Shown here: piece by piece, positions 55,350 through 64,000 of the stretch | Numbering within the stretch: the first letter of the stretch is position 1 | Layout: each line of letters begins with the position of its first letter | Assembly (NCBI RefSeq): GCF_023336895.1 | Contig: NZ_JAMBLT010000002.1 | Coordinates: 124,001-188,000, forward strand | Source: Parasutterella secunda | GTDB taxonomy: Bacteria > Pseudomonadota > Gammaproteobacteria > Burkholderiales > Burkholderiaceae_F | Length of the DNA stretch: 64,000 nucleotides | Direction of reading: 5' to 3' | Translations under genes and position numbers: made by a program | The notes under the pieces: generated by a model | Told to the model about the DNA's origin: nothing | The model's database searches: none | Seen by the model: only the letters and a program-made list of their open reading frames with translations

Positions 55350-56754
55350 CACTTTTAGCAGGATTATGTTCTTTTCTGGATACGTTTGAGAAAATTTTGA
55401 TCACAGAAAGTGCAATCATCCATGAAAACGCCTTTTTTCATATCAGTGAAAACAATCATGTAAGCCATTTGGCTTTTAATCCTTTGGCGATGCCTTATGA
55501 CACTTGGGTCAGAGAGAAACTTGAAAAGAACACTTCAATCAAGTTAGTGCTTCATTGGAAGAGCGCTCCTCCCGTTACTCAATCCAGGCAAAACTTACGT
55601 CTTTTCTACGCCAGACACATTTTGGCTTCTGAAACGATGGCTTGGTTGGGAGAAGCCGGCTCTTTACCCCTCATTGAACTGATGAAATGCCTGACCACTG
55701 ATTCTGATCTTGAAGAGGTGCCATCGTCCGTTATCAAAGCGCGGGATCTTGGTGTATTCAGAGCCTGTCAACTTGAACGTGAACAAATGGGAGCTAAACT
55801 TGGAAAGGTTTTAGCGCCACACGGTTGGCAAAACACGCTTATTCGAATTCTTCGAGCAAGGATTCTGAATGATTGGGCAATTAATGCTAAAGACAGTCCG
55901 TTAAGAAAAGGAGCTGACGGCCTCTTTTTATATTGGCCTGACATTTGCCCGATTCTCATTGATGACTTCAAAAATTTCGGCTTAACCGACTTACCCTCGG
56001 ATCCGGATATTTGGGCTGGCTGCCTTCTGGAAAGCGGTTTAACAATTCCTTCAAAGAAGGGACTTGCAACCTGCTGGATTACGGTTACCCCTAACGCCAA
56101 GCCCCGAGAAGCGATCAAACTATCTGATGCTCATTTCTTTACCGGTAACAAGAACTTATACGCCAAAACGATCAAGAGAAATTTTGAGACTGAACTTAAT
56201 GAAGAGCAATCCTGCGCGCTTTCTCAGCTCACCCGTGAAATTTTAGAGTCCACGGATAAAGTCTTTACACAATACATTCCTTCTGAACAGATGGTTACTC
56301 AACAAAACACTATTACTTGGCATATAAATGAAAAATATGAAAGTTCAAATCCCGCACTTTCCGCGATTTTTGATTTATTAAATAGAGAACCCCAAAAAGT
56401 TTCTGAACGATTAATTGATGAAGGGCTTTTTCTCTCCGACCATCTTAACTTCCTCAGTGCAGACCTTACATTCGAACGATTGGTGACATCATTATTGAGC
56501 AATAACCTCATCTATGAAAATGATCGAGGTGAACCGCTCTGGGTGACTCATACCGATATTCACGGATCGCTTCAGCGCGGAGTAATTTTAAAAGCTGACT
56601 GTCTTGGAGCTAGGCTCGAAGGTAACGATTTATCGTTTAAGGAAATTTTTACGGCGCTTCACCATAGAAAACCATCCCCCCATTTCGCTTTTTTCCGTCA
56701 TGAAGTCCAATCGTCTGATCAACTGAGCTTTAACTTTTGCGAGGAGGAAAATTC

Positions 56755-58278
56755 ATGACTCATAGCGAAAGAACCTCTCAAACCTTCGAGCGCTATGACT
56801 GCTGGCACTTTGCTTTTGAAGGTTATGCCGTGGCCGCTTGGACGATTGGCTTTGGTTATGTCACATGGCTTTATTTTACGCACCGTTTGCCTTTGTCTTG
56901 GTGCTCGATTTTGTGGACACTTACCGTGGCTTTTCTGATGAAGCGTTCCTATGAAGCACTTAAAGTGCTCACGGCAAGGGCATCTTTATCCGGTTCCAAA
57001 GTCACCTTTATGACATTTAAAGAACTGGACAAAATCATGAAAGGTCATCCGCATGATCTATGGCTTGGGATTGGTTTTCGGTGGTGGCCTGAGCACTCGC
57101 AAAAGCTCTATGAGTTGATGAAACTGGCCTGGACCAAGCTCTTATTACCCAAGTGGCTTAGCAGCCTTCTTTTACCCAACCAAATTTTGCCTGATGAAGC
57201 AGCGGGATTACCCATCATTCATGGTGTGAGCGACATAGATGACTCGCTCTTTCGGCCTTTGAAAAACTTTGAAGGGGGACTTTGTCTTTGCGGAACCACT
57301 CAGGCGGGCAAGGGGGTTTATTTGAGTCACCTGGTTGCTCAAGCGATTGCCCGAGGCGATGTTGTCATTGTGATTGATCCCAAACATTCCTCACACTTAA
57401 AAGACAACATCTTGCATGCTTGCAGGGCTTGCGGACGCGATGATCCCCTCACTTTTCACCCGGCTTTTCCTGACACCGGAGTAAGACTTGATCCCATGCA
57501 CAGTTTCACCAATGCCACTGAAATTGCTTCGCGCATCCGTCAAGCCTTTCCGCCCAACATGGATGAAAGCATCGCCAATTTTGCCTGGATGGCGGTAAAC
57601 GCCATTGCTCAAGGGTTAATTGCATTGGAAATTCGTCCAACTTTGCCCTTAATTGCCAAATACGTAAAACTCGGCATCCACGACTTGCTTGAGCCTTTAT
57701 TGGAACGACATGCGAGAAACCATGCTGCTCACGATTGGCAAAAAAACTACTCCGAATTACGTGAAAAGGCCGATCGACCGCCGATGCCCTCCGTTTCCGA
57801 TAAGCTCATGGTGCTTGTGGCACTTTATGAAACAGAGCTTCATCACCTTGCACCTGACCCCGCTATTGACGGACTCATTGAAGTGTTTCGCCACAATCGG
57901 GAACACTACTCAAAAATCACGGCCTCTCTTTTACCAATTCTTTCAATGTTGACAACGGGTAAGTTAGCCAACAGTCTCTCACCTTCCATCACAGACCCTC
58001 ATGACACGCGTCCTGTGATGAGTCTTGAAAAAGTGATCAATGGCGGTCATGTTTCGTACATTGACTTAGATTCCATGCCTAACCCAACAGTGACCTCAAC
58101 CCTTGCCGGTATTTGGCTCGCGGACCTGGCCAACATTGCCGGTCGGCGCTACAACCTTGGACTTTCTGCGCTGAACTCGCAAAGAATCAGCCTTTTTATC
58201 GATGAAGTCTCAAACGTCATCAATGTCCCTCCCACTGAAATTCTCAAATTTGAACTTATTGCACGATTACCAAAATAA
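56755..58278 (+). pseudogene. Conjugative coupling protein TraD (SXT/TOL type), truncated
   Basis: ATG 56755 overlaps the relaxase stop (ATGA) and has GGAGG seven bases upstream. Two membrane helices (about residues 25-42 and 50-66) precede the motor domain. Walker A is CGTTQAGKGVYLSHLV and VIDPKHSSHL follows; Walker B is SLFIDEVSNVIN. The protein ends 20 residues later with FELIARLPK, whereas full TraD proteins continue for another 100 or more residues after Walker B. The 3' end runs into a DUF4143-type ATPase relic, so the true C-terminus was lost by recombination. Confidence 0.82.
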
Positions 58279-59432
58279 TGGTCTTATTAAGGTTATTTTA
58301 GGCCCTAGACCTTGTGGGAAATCTTTCTTATTGGAAATGTTTCAAGACCTATTAAGACAATAAGGCGTTTCCAAAGAAAGAATAGTTACTGTTAATCTAG
58401 ATGACTTTGAAAATAAAGCATTAAGAAATCCTGAAACACTTCATCAATTTGTACTGAATCGATGCAATGACACCGATACATACTATATCTTCATCGATGA
58501 AGTTCAAATGTGCAAGAACTTCTACGAAGTGTTGACCAGTTTTTTAAGGCACAAAAATTTAGATATCTACGTTACAGGCTCAAATGCCTTTTTGCTTTCC
58601 GGTGAGCTGGCGACACTTTTACCGGTCATTATTCAGAAATTCACTTATCCATACTATCCCATTCCGCATGAGCAGAAGACAGCCTAAACTCAGTCGATGA
58701 GCTTTTTCGATATATGCGTATTGGAGGATTTCCGGTGATTATCCCCTACCGAAACGATGACCGATTGATTCAATCCTATTATGAAGGTCTTGTGTCTTCT
58801 ATTATTCTTAAGGATATTTGTTACAGACTCAAAATTCGGGATGCTACGTTGTTGGATCGGTTGGCAACTTGTCATCGACAAGCATTGGAAGTGTTGTTTC
58901 CACCAAAAACATTATGAATGTTTTTAAACACGAAGGCTTTGACGTCTCATTACCTGCGGTGTATGGGTACTTGCAAGCTTTAGAAGGCAACTATTTTTTC
59001 CACAGAGTACCTTGATTTGATATTCGAGGAAAAAGAGCCTTAAAAAGTGAAGAGAAATTTTATTTGTCCGATGTGGGATTTTGCTATGCGATGACGTCTT
59101 CTCCTGTTAGGGATTATGGTCACATTTTAGAAAACATCGTTTATTTAGAGCTCCAACGTCGTTACAAAAAGGTCTCCGTTGGACGGATCGGCGAACGTGA
59201 GATTGACTTCGTTGCGGAATCATCAGAAGGCTTCACTTATTTTCAGCTCGTGATGTCTGTCATGGATCCAAACACTCTAGAGCGAGAACTTTCTGCTTTT
59301 AATCCAATACGAGACGCTTACCCAGGATACCTTATCACCACTTACAGAATCGGTGCTGGAAGAAATTTCAATGGAATCATTCAACTGAACGCGGCTGATT
59401 GGTTGCTTGGCGTACCGCCGAGAATATCTTAA
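58240..59432 (+). pseudogene. AAA_14/DUF4143 ATPase, decayed
   Basis: Overlapping the end of traD in a shifted frame, LHDYQNNGLIKVILGPRPCGKSFLL (Walker A) is followed by a TAA, then VNLDDFENK, YYIFIDEVQMCKNFYE (Walker B) and VTGSNAFLLSG. After a missing stretch near 58620, LFRYMRIGGFPVIIPYR continues, then a frameshift near 58860, NIMNVFKHEGFDVSLPAVYGYL, a TGA near 59014, and the C-terminal SDVGFCYAMTS...GEREIDFVAES to 59432. At least four lesions are visible. It is the third ATPase of this family in the window. Confidence 0.8.
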
Positions 59433-60143
59433 CGTTGAGCCATCAAAATTCGGATAGCCAAATATGTATGGTCTGTTTTTTTGTATCTAATTCTTGTGAT
59501 GCAACCCACGAATCCACCGAAACAGCATAGGTAATAAAATGTAGATTTCCTCAAAAATACGTAATTCTCCTGATTGTTCCATTTCTAAATTTAAATCAAA
59601 ATGTTCTCATCCTTTTCATAACTTATGAGATCGTCTCTAAAATGCTTTCGAGCAACCGTTTAGACACATTACAGAAAGTCTTGCAGGACAATTCCTGTAA
59701 GTCTTGCTGTGCGATCTCATCAGTCAAACCCATCGGCCTTTCGAGCACATCTCGTAAGGCTGTTTTTTTCAGCTTTAGCATCGGGGAACGATTTAGTCGT
59801 TTCCCGCTTCCATCGTTTGTCGTTTTCAGCTGGCGCTGCTAAATGACAGGTTCCTTCGGGAGCCACCCCAAACGGTCTGAATACCGTTACTGAAAAGCCT
59901 AAAACTCACCACGTGTATTCGGACATTTTCAAAATTTTGAAAATTCGGAAGTTGCTATGTATCCGTCTATCCGTGGCAAGGCTAATGCAAATATCAATAT
60001 TCGTCTCAATAAACGAACTCTCTCTGTCATCTTCGGTTGCGCTCGACTGATGCGCTCCATGCGTCAGATTGGTCCCCCTATTTATCGATTTAGGTTTGAA
60101 ACCAACTCTTTTTCAGTGCTTTCATAACTTTTAGGAAAACAAA
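59433..60143. other. 710-base gap with possible structured RNA
   Basis: No convincing protein gene fills this gap. Two neat hairpins stand close together at about 59852-59892: GGTTCC-TTCG-GGAGCC with a UUCG tetraloop, and AACGGT-CTGAAT-ACCGTT. A minus-strand open stretch at about 59635-59850 reads like protein (ERPMGLTDEIAQQDL) but has no clear start. A 56-codon plus-strand frame (59957-60127, MYPSIRGKANANINIRL) ends 16 bases before yjiH. AGGA precedes the yjiH-like start. Confidence 0.35.
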
Positions 60144-60902
60144 ATGTCTGATAAGCAAACTCAAATTGATAAAGAAAACGTCACCATAGGCTGTTACATC
60201 TCATTGGCATTGGCCATTGTATTTTTCTCTGGAATTGCTGCCGGCAGCAGTTATTTTTGGAGTTTCTTAGACTTCACAACCCTCATGGGTAGCGCCGGCA
60301 AAGTGGTGGGGAAGGTGACAGAGACTGCCGATGGTGTCAGCACCACCATGACAACCCTAAGAGGTCTTGGCGGATCCGGAGCCATTGATGGGTTCATGCT
60401 CGCCATCTCCCTCATCATTCCGGGCGTCATGTTGGCCATGGGCATGATTACCGTTTTTGAACACTATGGCGCTCTCAAAGCCGCCCGAAAGCTCTTGACC
60501 CCGATTCTTCAATTTTTGATCGGTGTTCCCGGCACGGCTACTTTAGCTTTAATTGCTTGCCTTCAATCAACTGATGGCGGTGCCGCGCTTACTCGTCAAC
60601 TTAAAGACTCGGGCGCCTTAAGCTATACCGAAATCAATAATTTCTCAGCTTTCCAAATGGTTGCCTGCGCGCCCATCACCAACTTCGTGACATTTAGCGC
60701 TGCCGTCTTGGCTTTCAGCAACGCCGATGGCTCAGGCACTGTTCCCCTTTCCATGGGCACCGGTTTAGCCGTTTTGTTAATCGCCAAGGTAATCGGCGCC
60801 AACATCATGCGTTTGATTCAATTGAGGATCGCTCAGCGTGAAAAGATCTCCACAACTTCTTTGCAGACAAGTCCTGTTGCTTTAACCATTGAAAGGAATT
60901 AA
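60144..60902 (+). CDS. yjiH: YjiH-family membrane protein (nucleoside-recognition/Gate domain)
   Basis: This 252-residue inner-membrane protein has about six hydrophobic segments. FWSFLDFTTLMG near residue 35, ISLIIPGVMLAMGMITVFEHYGAL near 90-115, and LQSTDGGAALTRQL near 145 match YjiH and Gate-domain proteins. It pairs with the YjiG-like gene two bases downstream, as in E. coli, where the pair neighbours isoaspartyl dipeptidase iadA. Here an M20 peptidase follows instead. The two proteins probably form a transporter for a peptide-like or amino-acyl substrate; this is not proven for the family. Confidence 0.85.
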   Translation: MSDKQTQIDKENVTIGCYISLALAIVFFSGIAAGSSYFWSFLDFTTLMGSAGKVVGKVTETADGVSTTMTTLRGLGGSGAIDGFMLAISLIIPGVMLAMGMITVFEHYGALKAARKLLTPILQFLIGVPGTATLALIACLQSTDGGAALTRQLKDSGALSYTEINNFSAFQMVACAPITNFVTFSAAVLAFSNADGSGTVPLSMGTGLAVLLIAKVIGANIMRLIQLRIAQREKISTTSLQTSPVALTIERN

Positions 60903-60904
60903 TC

Positions 60905-61372
60905 ATGACTGAACTCAGCACTCAAAAACCTCTGATTACGGAAGTGTTCATCGATGGCGCAAGGCGCGGTTGGGACTTGGCTACAAAGTCCATGTTGCCA
61001 AACTTGGTTATGGCTTTCGTACTCATCAAAGTATTGACTGTTTCAGGCCTTCTAAACTACATCGGCATGGCGTTTGAACCGATCATGTCTATCTTCGGTT
61101 TACCGGGAGAAAGCGCCATGATCCTCGTGAGTGCCTGGATGTCAAGCGGCGGTGCTATCGGTGTGCTTTTGGCCTTTTTAAGCGACGGTGTCATGAATGG
61201 TGAACAAGCCGCGATCATTTTGCCCTCCATTTTCATCATGGGCGGACAACTCCAGTATATGGGACGATGCCTGGGCGTTATCGGCATTAAGGATCATATG
61301 CTCTATGTCATCATGCTCATCCCCATTGTTTTGGCTTTCGCGACATTAGCGGTCATGAGCGTTCTTATTTAA
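60905..61372 (+). CDS. yjiG: YjiG-family membrane protein
   Basis: This 155-residue partner of YjiH has about four hydrophobic segments. VFIDGARRGWDLATKSMLPNLVMAF (residues about 14-38), MSIFGLPGESAMILVSAWMSSGGAIG and IMGGQLQYMGRCLGV closely track E. coli YjiG. Spacing of two bases to yjiH and GGAA before the ATG support coupling. It precedes an M20 hydrolase by 46 bases in the same direction. Confidence 0.88.
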   Translation: MTELSTQKPLITEVFIDGARRGWDLATKSMLPNLVMAFVLIKVLTVSGLLNYIGMAFEPIMSIFGLPGESAMILVSAWMSSGGAIGVLLAFLSDGVMNGEQAAIILPSIFIMGGQLQYMGRCLGVIGIKDHMLYVIMLIPIVLAFATLAVMSVLI

Positions 61373-61418
61373 TACAGGCTTAACACGGTCGAACGAACAA
61401 ATTGAAAAGGAAATTATC

Positions 61419-62621
61419 ATGAGTGACTCTTTAATGGTTAAACCGGAAGATCTGATTGATTGCGCCGCCGTGGCAGCGCAAATTCGCCACGCTATTCACC
61501 AATATCCGGAAATTGGACTCAATTTAACACGCACTGAGCAAACAATCGTTGAAGCACTGAAAAGCTTTGGGTGTGAGGATATTCACACTCGTGTCGGCGG
61601 ATCAGACGTTGCCGGCGTAGTCTGTGTTGTCAAGGGAGAATGCCCGGGACGAACAATCGGTATTCGAGCCGACAGCGATGCACTACCTCTCAATGAAAAC
61701 ACGGGAGCGCCCTATTCAAGTGAACGCCCAAAACATATGCATGCCTGCGGTCACGACGGTCACGTGGCCACTCTTTTGGCCGTTGTGAACTATTTTATGA
61801 AACATCCGCATTTTGCCGGAACACTAGTGGCTATTTTCCAGCCGGGCGAAGAGGGTTTTGCCGGCGCTAAATACATGATTAAAGACGGTCTCGTGGAGCG
61901 ATTCGGCATCGATGAATTTTATGCGCTTCATGCCGAGCCTTCGCTTGATGTGGGGACCGTCGGTTTTATTTCCGGATACGCCACTGCCAATGCGGATGTC
62001 TTTGAGGTGACTTTTGAGGGAAAAGGCGGACACGGTTCTCGCCCTCAGTTTGCTAAAGATCCGGTAATTGCAATGGGCGAGGCTATTTTGGCTTTACAAA
62101 CGCTTGTTTCGCGCAACATTTCTCCCCAATTAGCCGCAGTGGTTTCTGTTTGCTGCGCACAAGCCGGTGATCCCAATGGTGTAAGCGTCATTCCCCAAAA
62201 AGCAATGCTCAGCGGCACAACCCGGTCATATGAGCCTGAAGTCCAAGACACGATTGAAAGACGTATTAATGAAGTCGCTCACGGCATCGCAAAAACCTAT
62301 GATATTGAAGCAGAAGTTAAATACACTCGGCTTTATCCCGCTATGTACAACACGCCAGAAAATGTTGCGGTGGCTCGTGCAATTGCCACACAAGTGTTAG
62401 GAGAAAACAATGTCAAAGAAATCTCCAGGACGACTGGCGGTGAGGATTTCTCGTTCATGCTACAAAAGCGCCCCGGCTGTCTTTTTCGTCTTGGCATGAA
62501 AGACGCAGATCACACAGCGCCTGTTCACAATGAGCGCTTCAATTTCAACGATAAAGCCATTGCGACCGGAGCGGCTGTTTTAACATCCATTGCTTTAACA
62601 CGGATGTTGCCCAATAGCTAG
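61419..62621 (+). CDS. M20D-family amidohydrolase/peptidase
   Basis: This 400-residue cytoplasmic metallohydrolase is of the hippurate/N-acyl-amino-acid group. Motifs: RHAIHQYPEIGLNLTRTE near residue 24, RADSDALPLNENTG, HACGHDGHVATLL near 108 (metal ligands), FQPGEEGFAGAKYMI, a dimerisation domain with GKGGHGSRPQ, and TTGGEDFSFML near 345. AAGGAAATT precedes the ATG. Together with YjiHG it may take up and cleave an N-acylated amino acid or dipeptide. The exact substrate cannot be deduced. Confidence 0.92.
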   Translation: MSDSLMVKPEDLIDCAAVAAQIRHAIHQYPEIGLNLTRTEQTIVEALKSFGCEDIHTRVGGSDVAGVVCVVKGECPGRTIGIRADSDALPLNENTGAPYSSERPKHMHACGHDGHVATLLAVVNYFMKHPHFAGTLVAIFQPGEEGFAGAKYMIKDGLVERFGIDEFYALHAEPSLDVGTVGFISGYATANADVFEVTFEGKGGHGSRPQFAKDPVIAMGEAILALQTLVSRNISPQLAAVVSVCCAQAGDPNGVSVIPQKAMLSGTTRSYEPEVQDTIERRINEVAHGIAKTYDIEAEVKYTRLYPAMYNTPENVAVARAIATQVLGENNVKEISRTTGGEDFSFMLQKRPGCLFRLGMKDADHTAPVHNERFNFNDKAIATGAAVLTSIALTRMLPNS

Positions 62622-62628
62622 TACTTTA

Positions 62629-62660
62629 ATCGGTATGCCCAAGCACAAGGGCATACCGAT
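62629..62660. terminator. Perfect 12-base hairpin after the M20 gene
   Basis: ATCGGTATGCCC (62629-62640) and GGGCATACCGAT (62649-62660) enclose an 8-base loop, seven bases past the stop codon. No T-run follows on the plus strand, but stem strength and place suggest a transcription terminator or 3'-end stabiliser. Confidence 0.65.
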
Positions 62661-62861
62661 CGATTAATAAACTCTTCTATTAAGCTTATATTGAGCTGCT
62701 CGTGCGATTTTTCCACAAGTCGCTTAATCGGCGCCGCTTTCCATTGATCGTTTTTTTCCGAAAGCGACTGTCTCTCTGCGAACTTGTGTCAAATCTAATG
62801 ACAATTTTTAAGCGAAACTACAAATTTTTACCTAGCGTTTTTAACAATTAAGATACTCAAC

Positions 62862-63892
62862 TCATTGTTTATCAAAACAAAATTCTTTAGCCAGATGCTG
62901 AGCATAGACTAAATCGTCTGCTCCCATCTGCTTTAACAAATGGGAATGGTCCTTTTTTGAAAAGACGTACGAAGGCTCGACGCCATCAAATGCTTTTCGA
63001 GCCAAATGCAATCCTTCATTGCGTCTTTTTAGCGAACGAAAACGCCTTGCGAACAAGAACGCTTTATTGTCGCCACTAAATCGAGAAAGTCCTCTTCTTA
63101 CCAGCTCATCCACCCGATCAAAATTTCTGGCTTCAATCGCATCTTCAATGGCCCAATCCAAAACGTTGTAGGAATCAGAGAACTCATCAACCAATTCGTT
63201 AAGCCGTATTTCTTCCCCACTCATCCGGTACATTGAGAGTAATGACAAAAGATTTTCAAGATCTTCAAAAAGTTCCAAGTCTGCCTTGCCCTCTTTAGAA
63301 CGCCTCACATGGTTCTGCCATTTATTCTGAAGTCGCCTTGTCAATTCTTCACCCACAGACTGATCCACTAAATATTCAAGCAGTGCCGGTCGTCCGATGA
63401 TATCTTCAGAACTAAGCAAGTCTTTCTTCAATAATTTTAAAAAACGTCCATCAACCCATTCCCAATCGGCATCTTCTGCGAGACTCTCAAAGCGATCCCA
63501 ACAATACTCCTCGACCTTGTAGGCTAACGCTTTCTCCATTAACGCTACGCCCCGACAAAGCCGATAAAGATACTCCACCCACTCGAACGCTTTCTGACAC
63601 TCATCGCACTCCAGAGCGTCTTGCACGCCCTCGTCCACAAAATTAATCAAACCGAAAGACCATTCGACATCGCGTTCTATCCACGGTGTCTGATCAATCA
63701 TTGATTGGATGCGATTTTTAAGATATTCCGCGTCCACACTTTCACTCAACCAGTTTTGCGTGTACTGCCGCACAATATCTTTTTGCCACTGTCGGTCGTG
63801 CGAGCTTTTTCAAAAATGGCCGCTCGAAGCTCATCTTCGTCCATGGCGTTGACACAGTTTTCAAATTCTTGAGAGAAATATTCTTTATTCAT
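62862..63892 (-). pseudogene. Hypothetical solenoid-like protein, frameshifted
   Basis: ATG 63892 has AAGGA eight bases upstream and reads MNKEYFSQEFENCVNAMDEDELRAAIFEKA. The frame soon ends, while the next frame continues from the same place (SSHDRQWQKDIVRQYTQNWLSESVDAEYL) to 62862. A run of five A near 63811-63815 (GAAAAAG) with one more A would join them into about 342 residues. The main part is acidic and helical (TPR-like: LVDEFSDSYNVLDWAIEDA). I do not recognise the function. It could be a sequencing or true single-base deletion, or a -1 slip. Confidence 0.6.
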
Positions 63893-64000
63893 CGTTTGAT
63901 TCCTTATGTATAGGAACAAGTTCGCTAGCTTCAACCAAACAGAGTCTTTCCTGCGGGTCTTGCACGAGCCGTTTCATTTCTGGAGAAAAACCCGAAAGTG
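63885..64000 (-). CDS. Hypothetical protein, partial (runs off the right edge)
   Basis: One minus-strand frame is open from the right edge to TAA 63885 (LSGFSPEMKRLVQDPQERL ... HKESNDE). It overlaps the start of the next gene by eight bases, an operon-like arrangement. Only 37 codons are in view, so no family can be named. Confidence 0.55.
   Translation of the reverse strand, partial: LSGFSPEMKRLVQDPQERLCLVEASELVPIHKESNDE

Larger units (their letters stand above)
53354..56758 (+). pseudogene. TraI_2/MobH-like relaxase gene interrupted by an IS3 element
   Basis: Part one (53354-53725) starts MSFLFFNKRHPKN and carries the N-terminal segment KILPCIRQLALLCGHLPYS...GLFKGSIQAATYAVEIM. The gene is broken after GCC GCA CTT. 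Part two resumes at 55355 in frame (ARSLLAGLCSFLDTFEKILITES) and ends at 56758. Removing the IS plus one target copy restores RLKAAALLAGLCSFLD. MobH proteins usually have RH and an LLHDxGK motif here; this one has GLFKGS and LCSFLD, so the HD metal ligands seem absent. It may have been degenerate before the insertion. The C-terminus overlaps traD. Confidence 0.65.

Noticed and set aside
59642-59842. 66-codon plus-strand frame in the gap before yjiH
   Set aside because: Ser/Phe-rich with no ribosome-binding site. The opposite strand reads more like protein, so it is probably a shadow of a decayed gene.

Overview
The window is about 64 kb of a Gram-negative, probably betaproteobacterial gut-type chromosome. 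The DctPQM TRAP transporter, adenylylatable GSI glutamine synthetase, RlmN, RhlE-like helicase, YicC, and asparaginase/DcuC-type C4-dicarboxylate metabolism would suit a Sutterellaceae-like anaerobe. That placement is inference from gene content and moderate GC; there is no rRNA in the window to test it. Housekeeping genes are moderate in GC, while the defence and polysaccharide islands are clearly AT-rich, consistent with horizontal gain.

Layout. 0-12 kb is chromosomal backbone, almost all on the minus strand: a TRAP transporter operon, two toxin-less antitoxin-type regulators, a MATE exporter, an Xaa-Pro aminopeptidase with a lipoprotein, RhlE plus RlmN, and glnA with a strong terminator. 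12.4-16.1 kb holds a glycosyltransferase plus ugd pair and a second MATE exporter. 16.3-22.5 kb is a conflict/defence stretch: HicAB with an unusual mRNA hairpin, a DUF4143-type ATPase, a frameshifted TOTE-type primase-helicase, and a second DUF4143-type ATPase. The last two genes are bracketed by similar CRP-like repeat elements. 22.7-27.6 kb is a LysR regulator and a DcuC / argininosuccinate-lyase-like / periplasmic asparaginase operon that looks built to produce and exchange fumarate. 27.8-33.2 kb is an AT-rich island with a Gabija-like GajA/GajB pair, two accessory genes, an IS3 relic and an unknown coiled-coil gene.

33.4-51.2 kb is a surface-polysaccharide locus: MBOAT plus SGNH acylation pair, GT2, GT4, GT8 and GT32 glycosyltransferases, a hexapeptide acetyltransferase, a Wzx-type flippase, a TupA-like ATP-grasp protein, and a second glycosyltransferase plus ugd pair. 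It is interrupted by a graveyard of decayed IS1380-, IS4-, ISL3- and IS1202-like elements.

51.2-59.4 kb starts with yicC and continues as a remnant of a MobH/SXT-type conjugative element: an unknown regulator-like gene, a TraI_2-like relaxase split by an apparently intact IS3 element, and a traD truncated into a decayed DUF4143-type ATPase. 60.1-62.6 kb is a YjiH-YjiG-M20 peptidase operon. The right end holds a frameshifted hypothetical gene and a partial gene.

The most interesting points are: (i) the direct-repeat-flanked TOTE primase-helicase/ATPase cassette, with an A8 tract splitting the primase-helicase; (ii) a perfect 15-bp inverted repeat whose loop exposes the hicA ribosome-binding site; (iii) the Gabija-like module with extra downstream genes; (iv) HipB-like operators without HipA; and (v) a relaxase homologue that seems to lack its HD residues.
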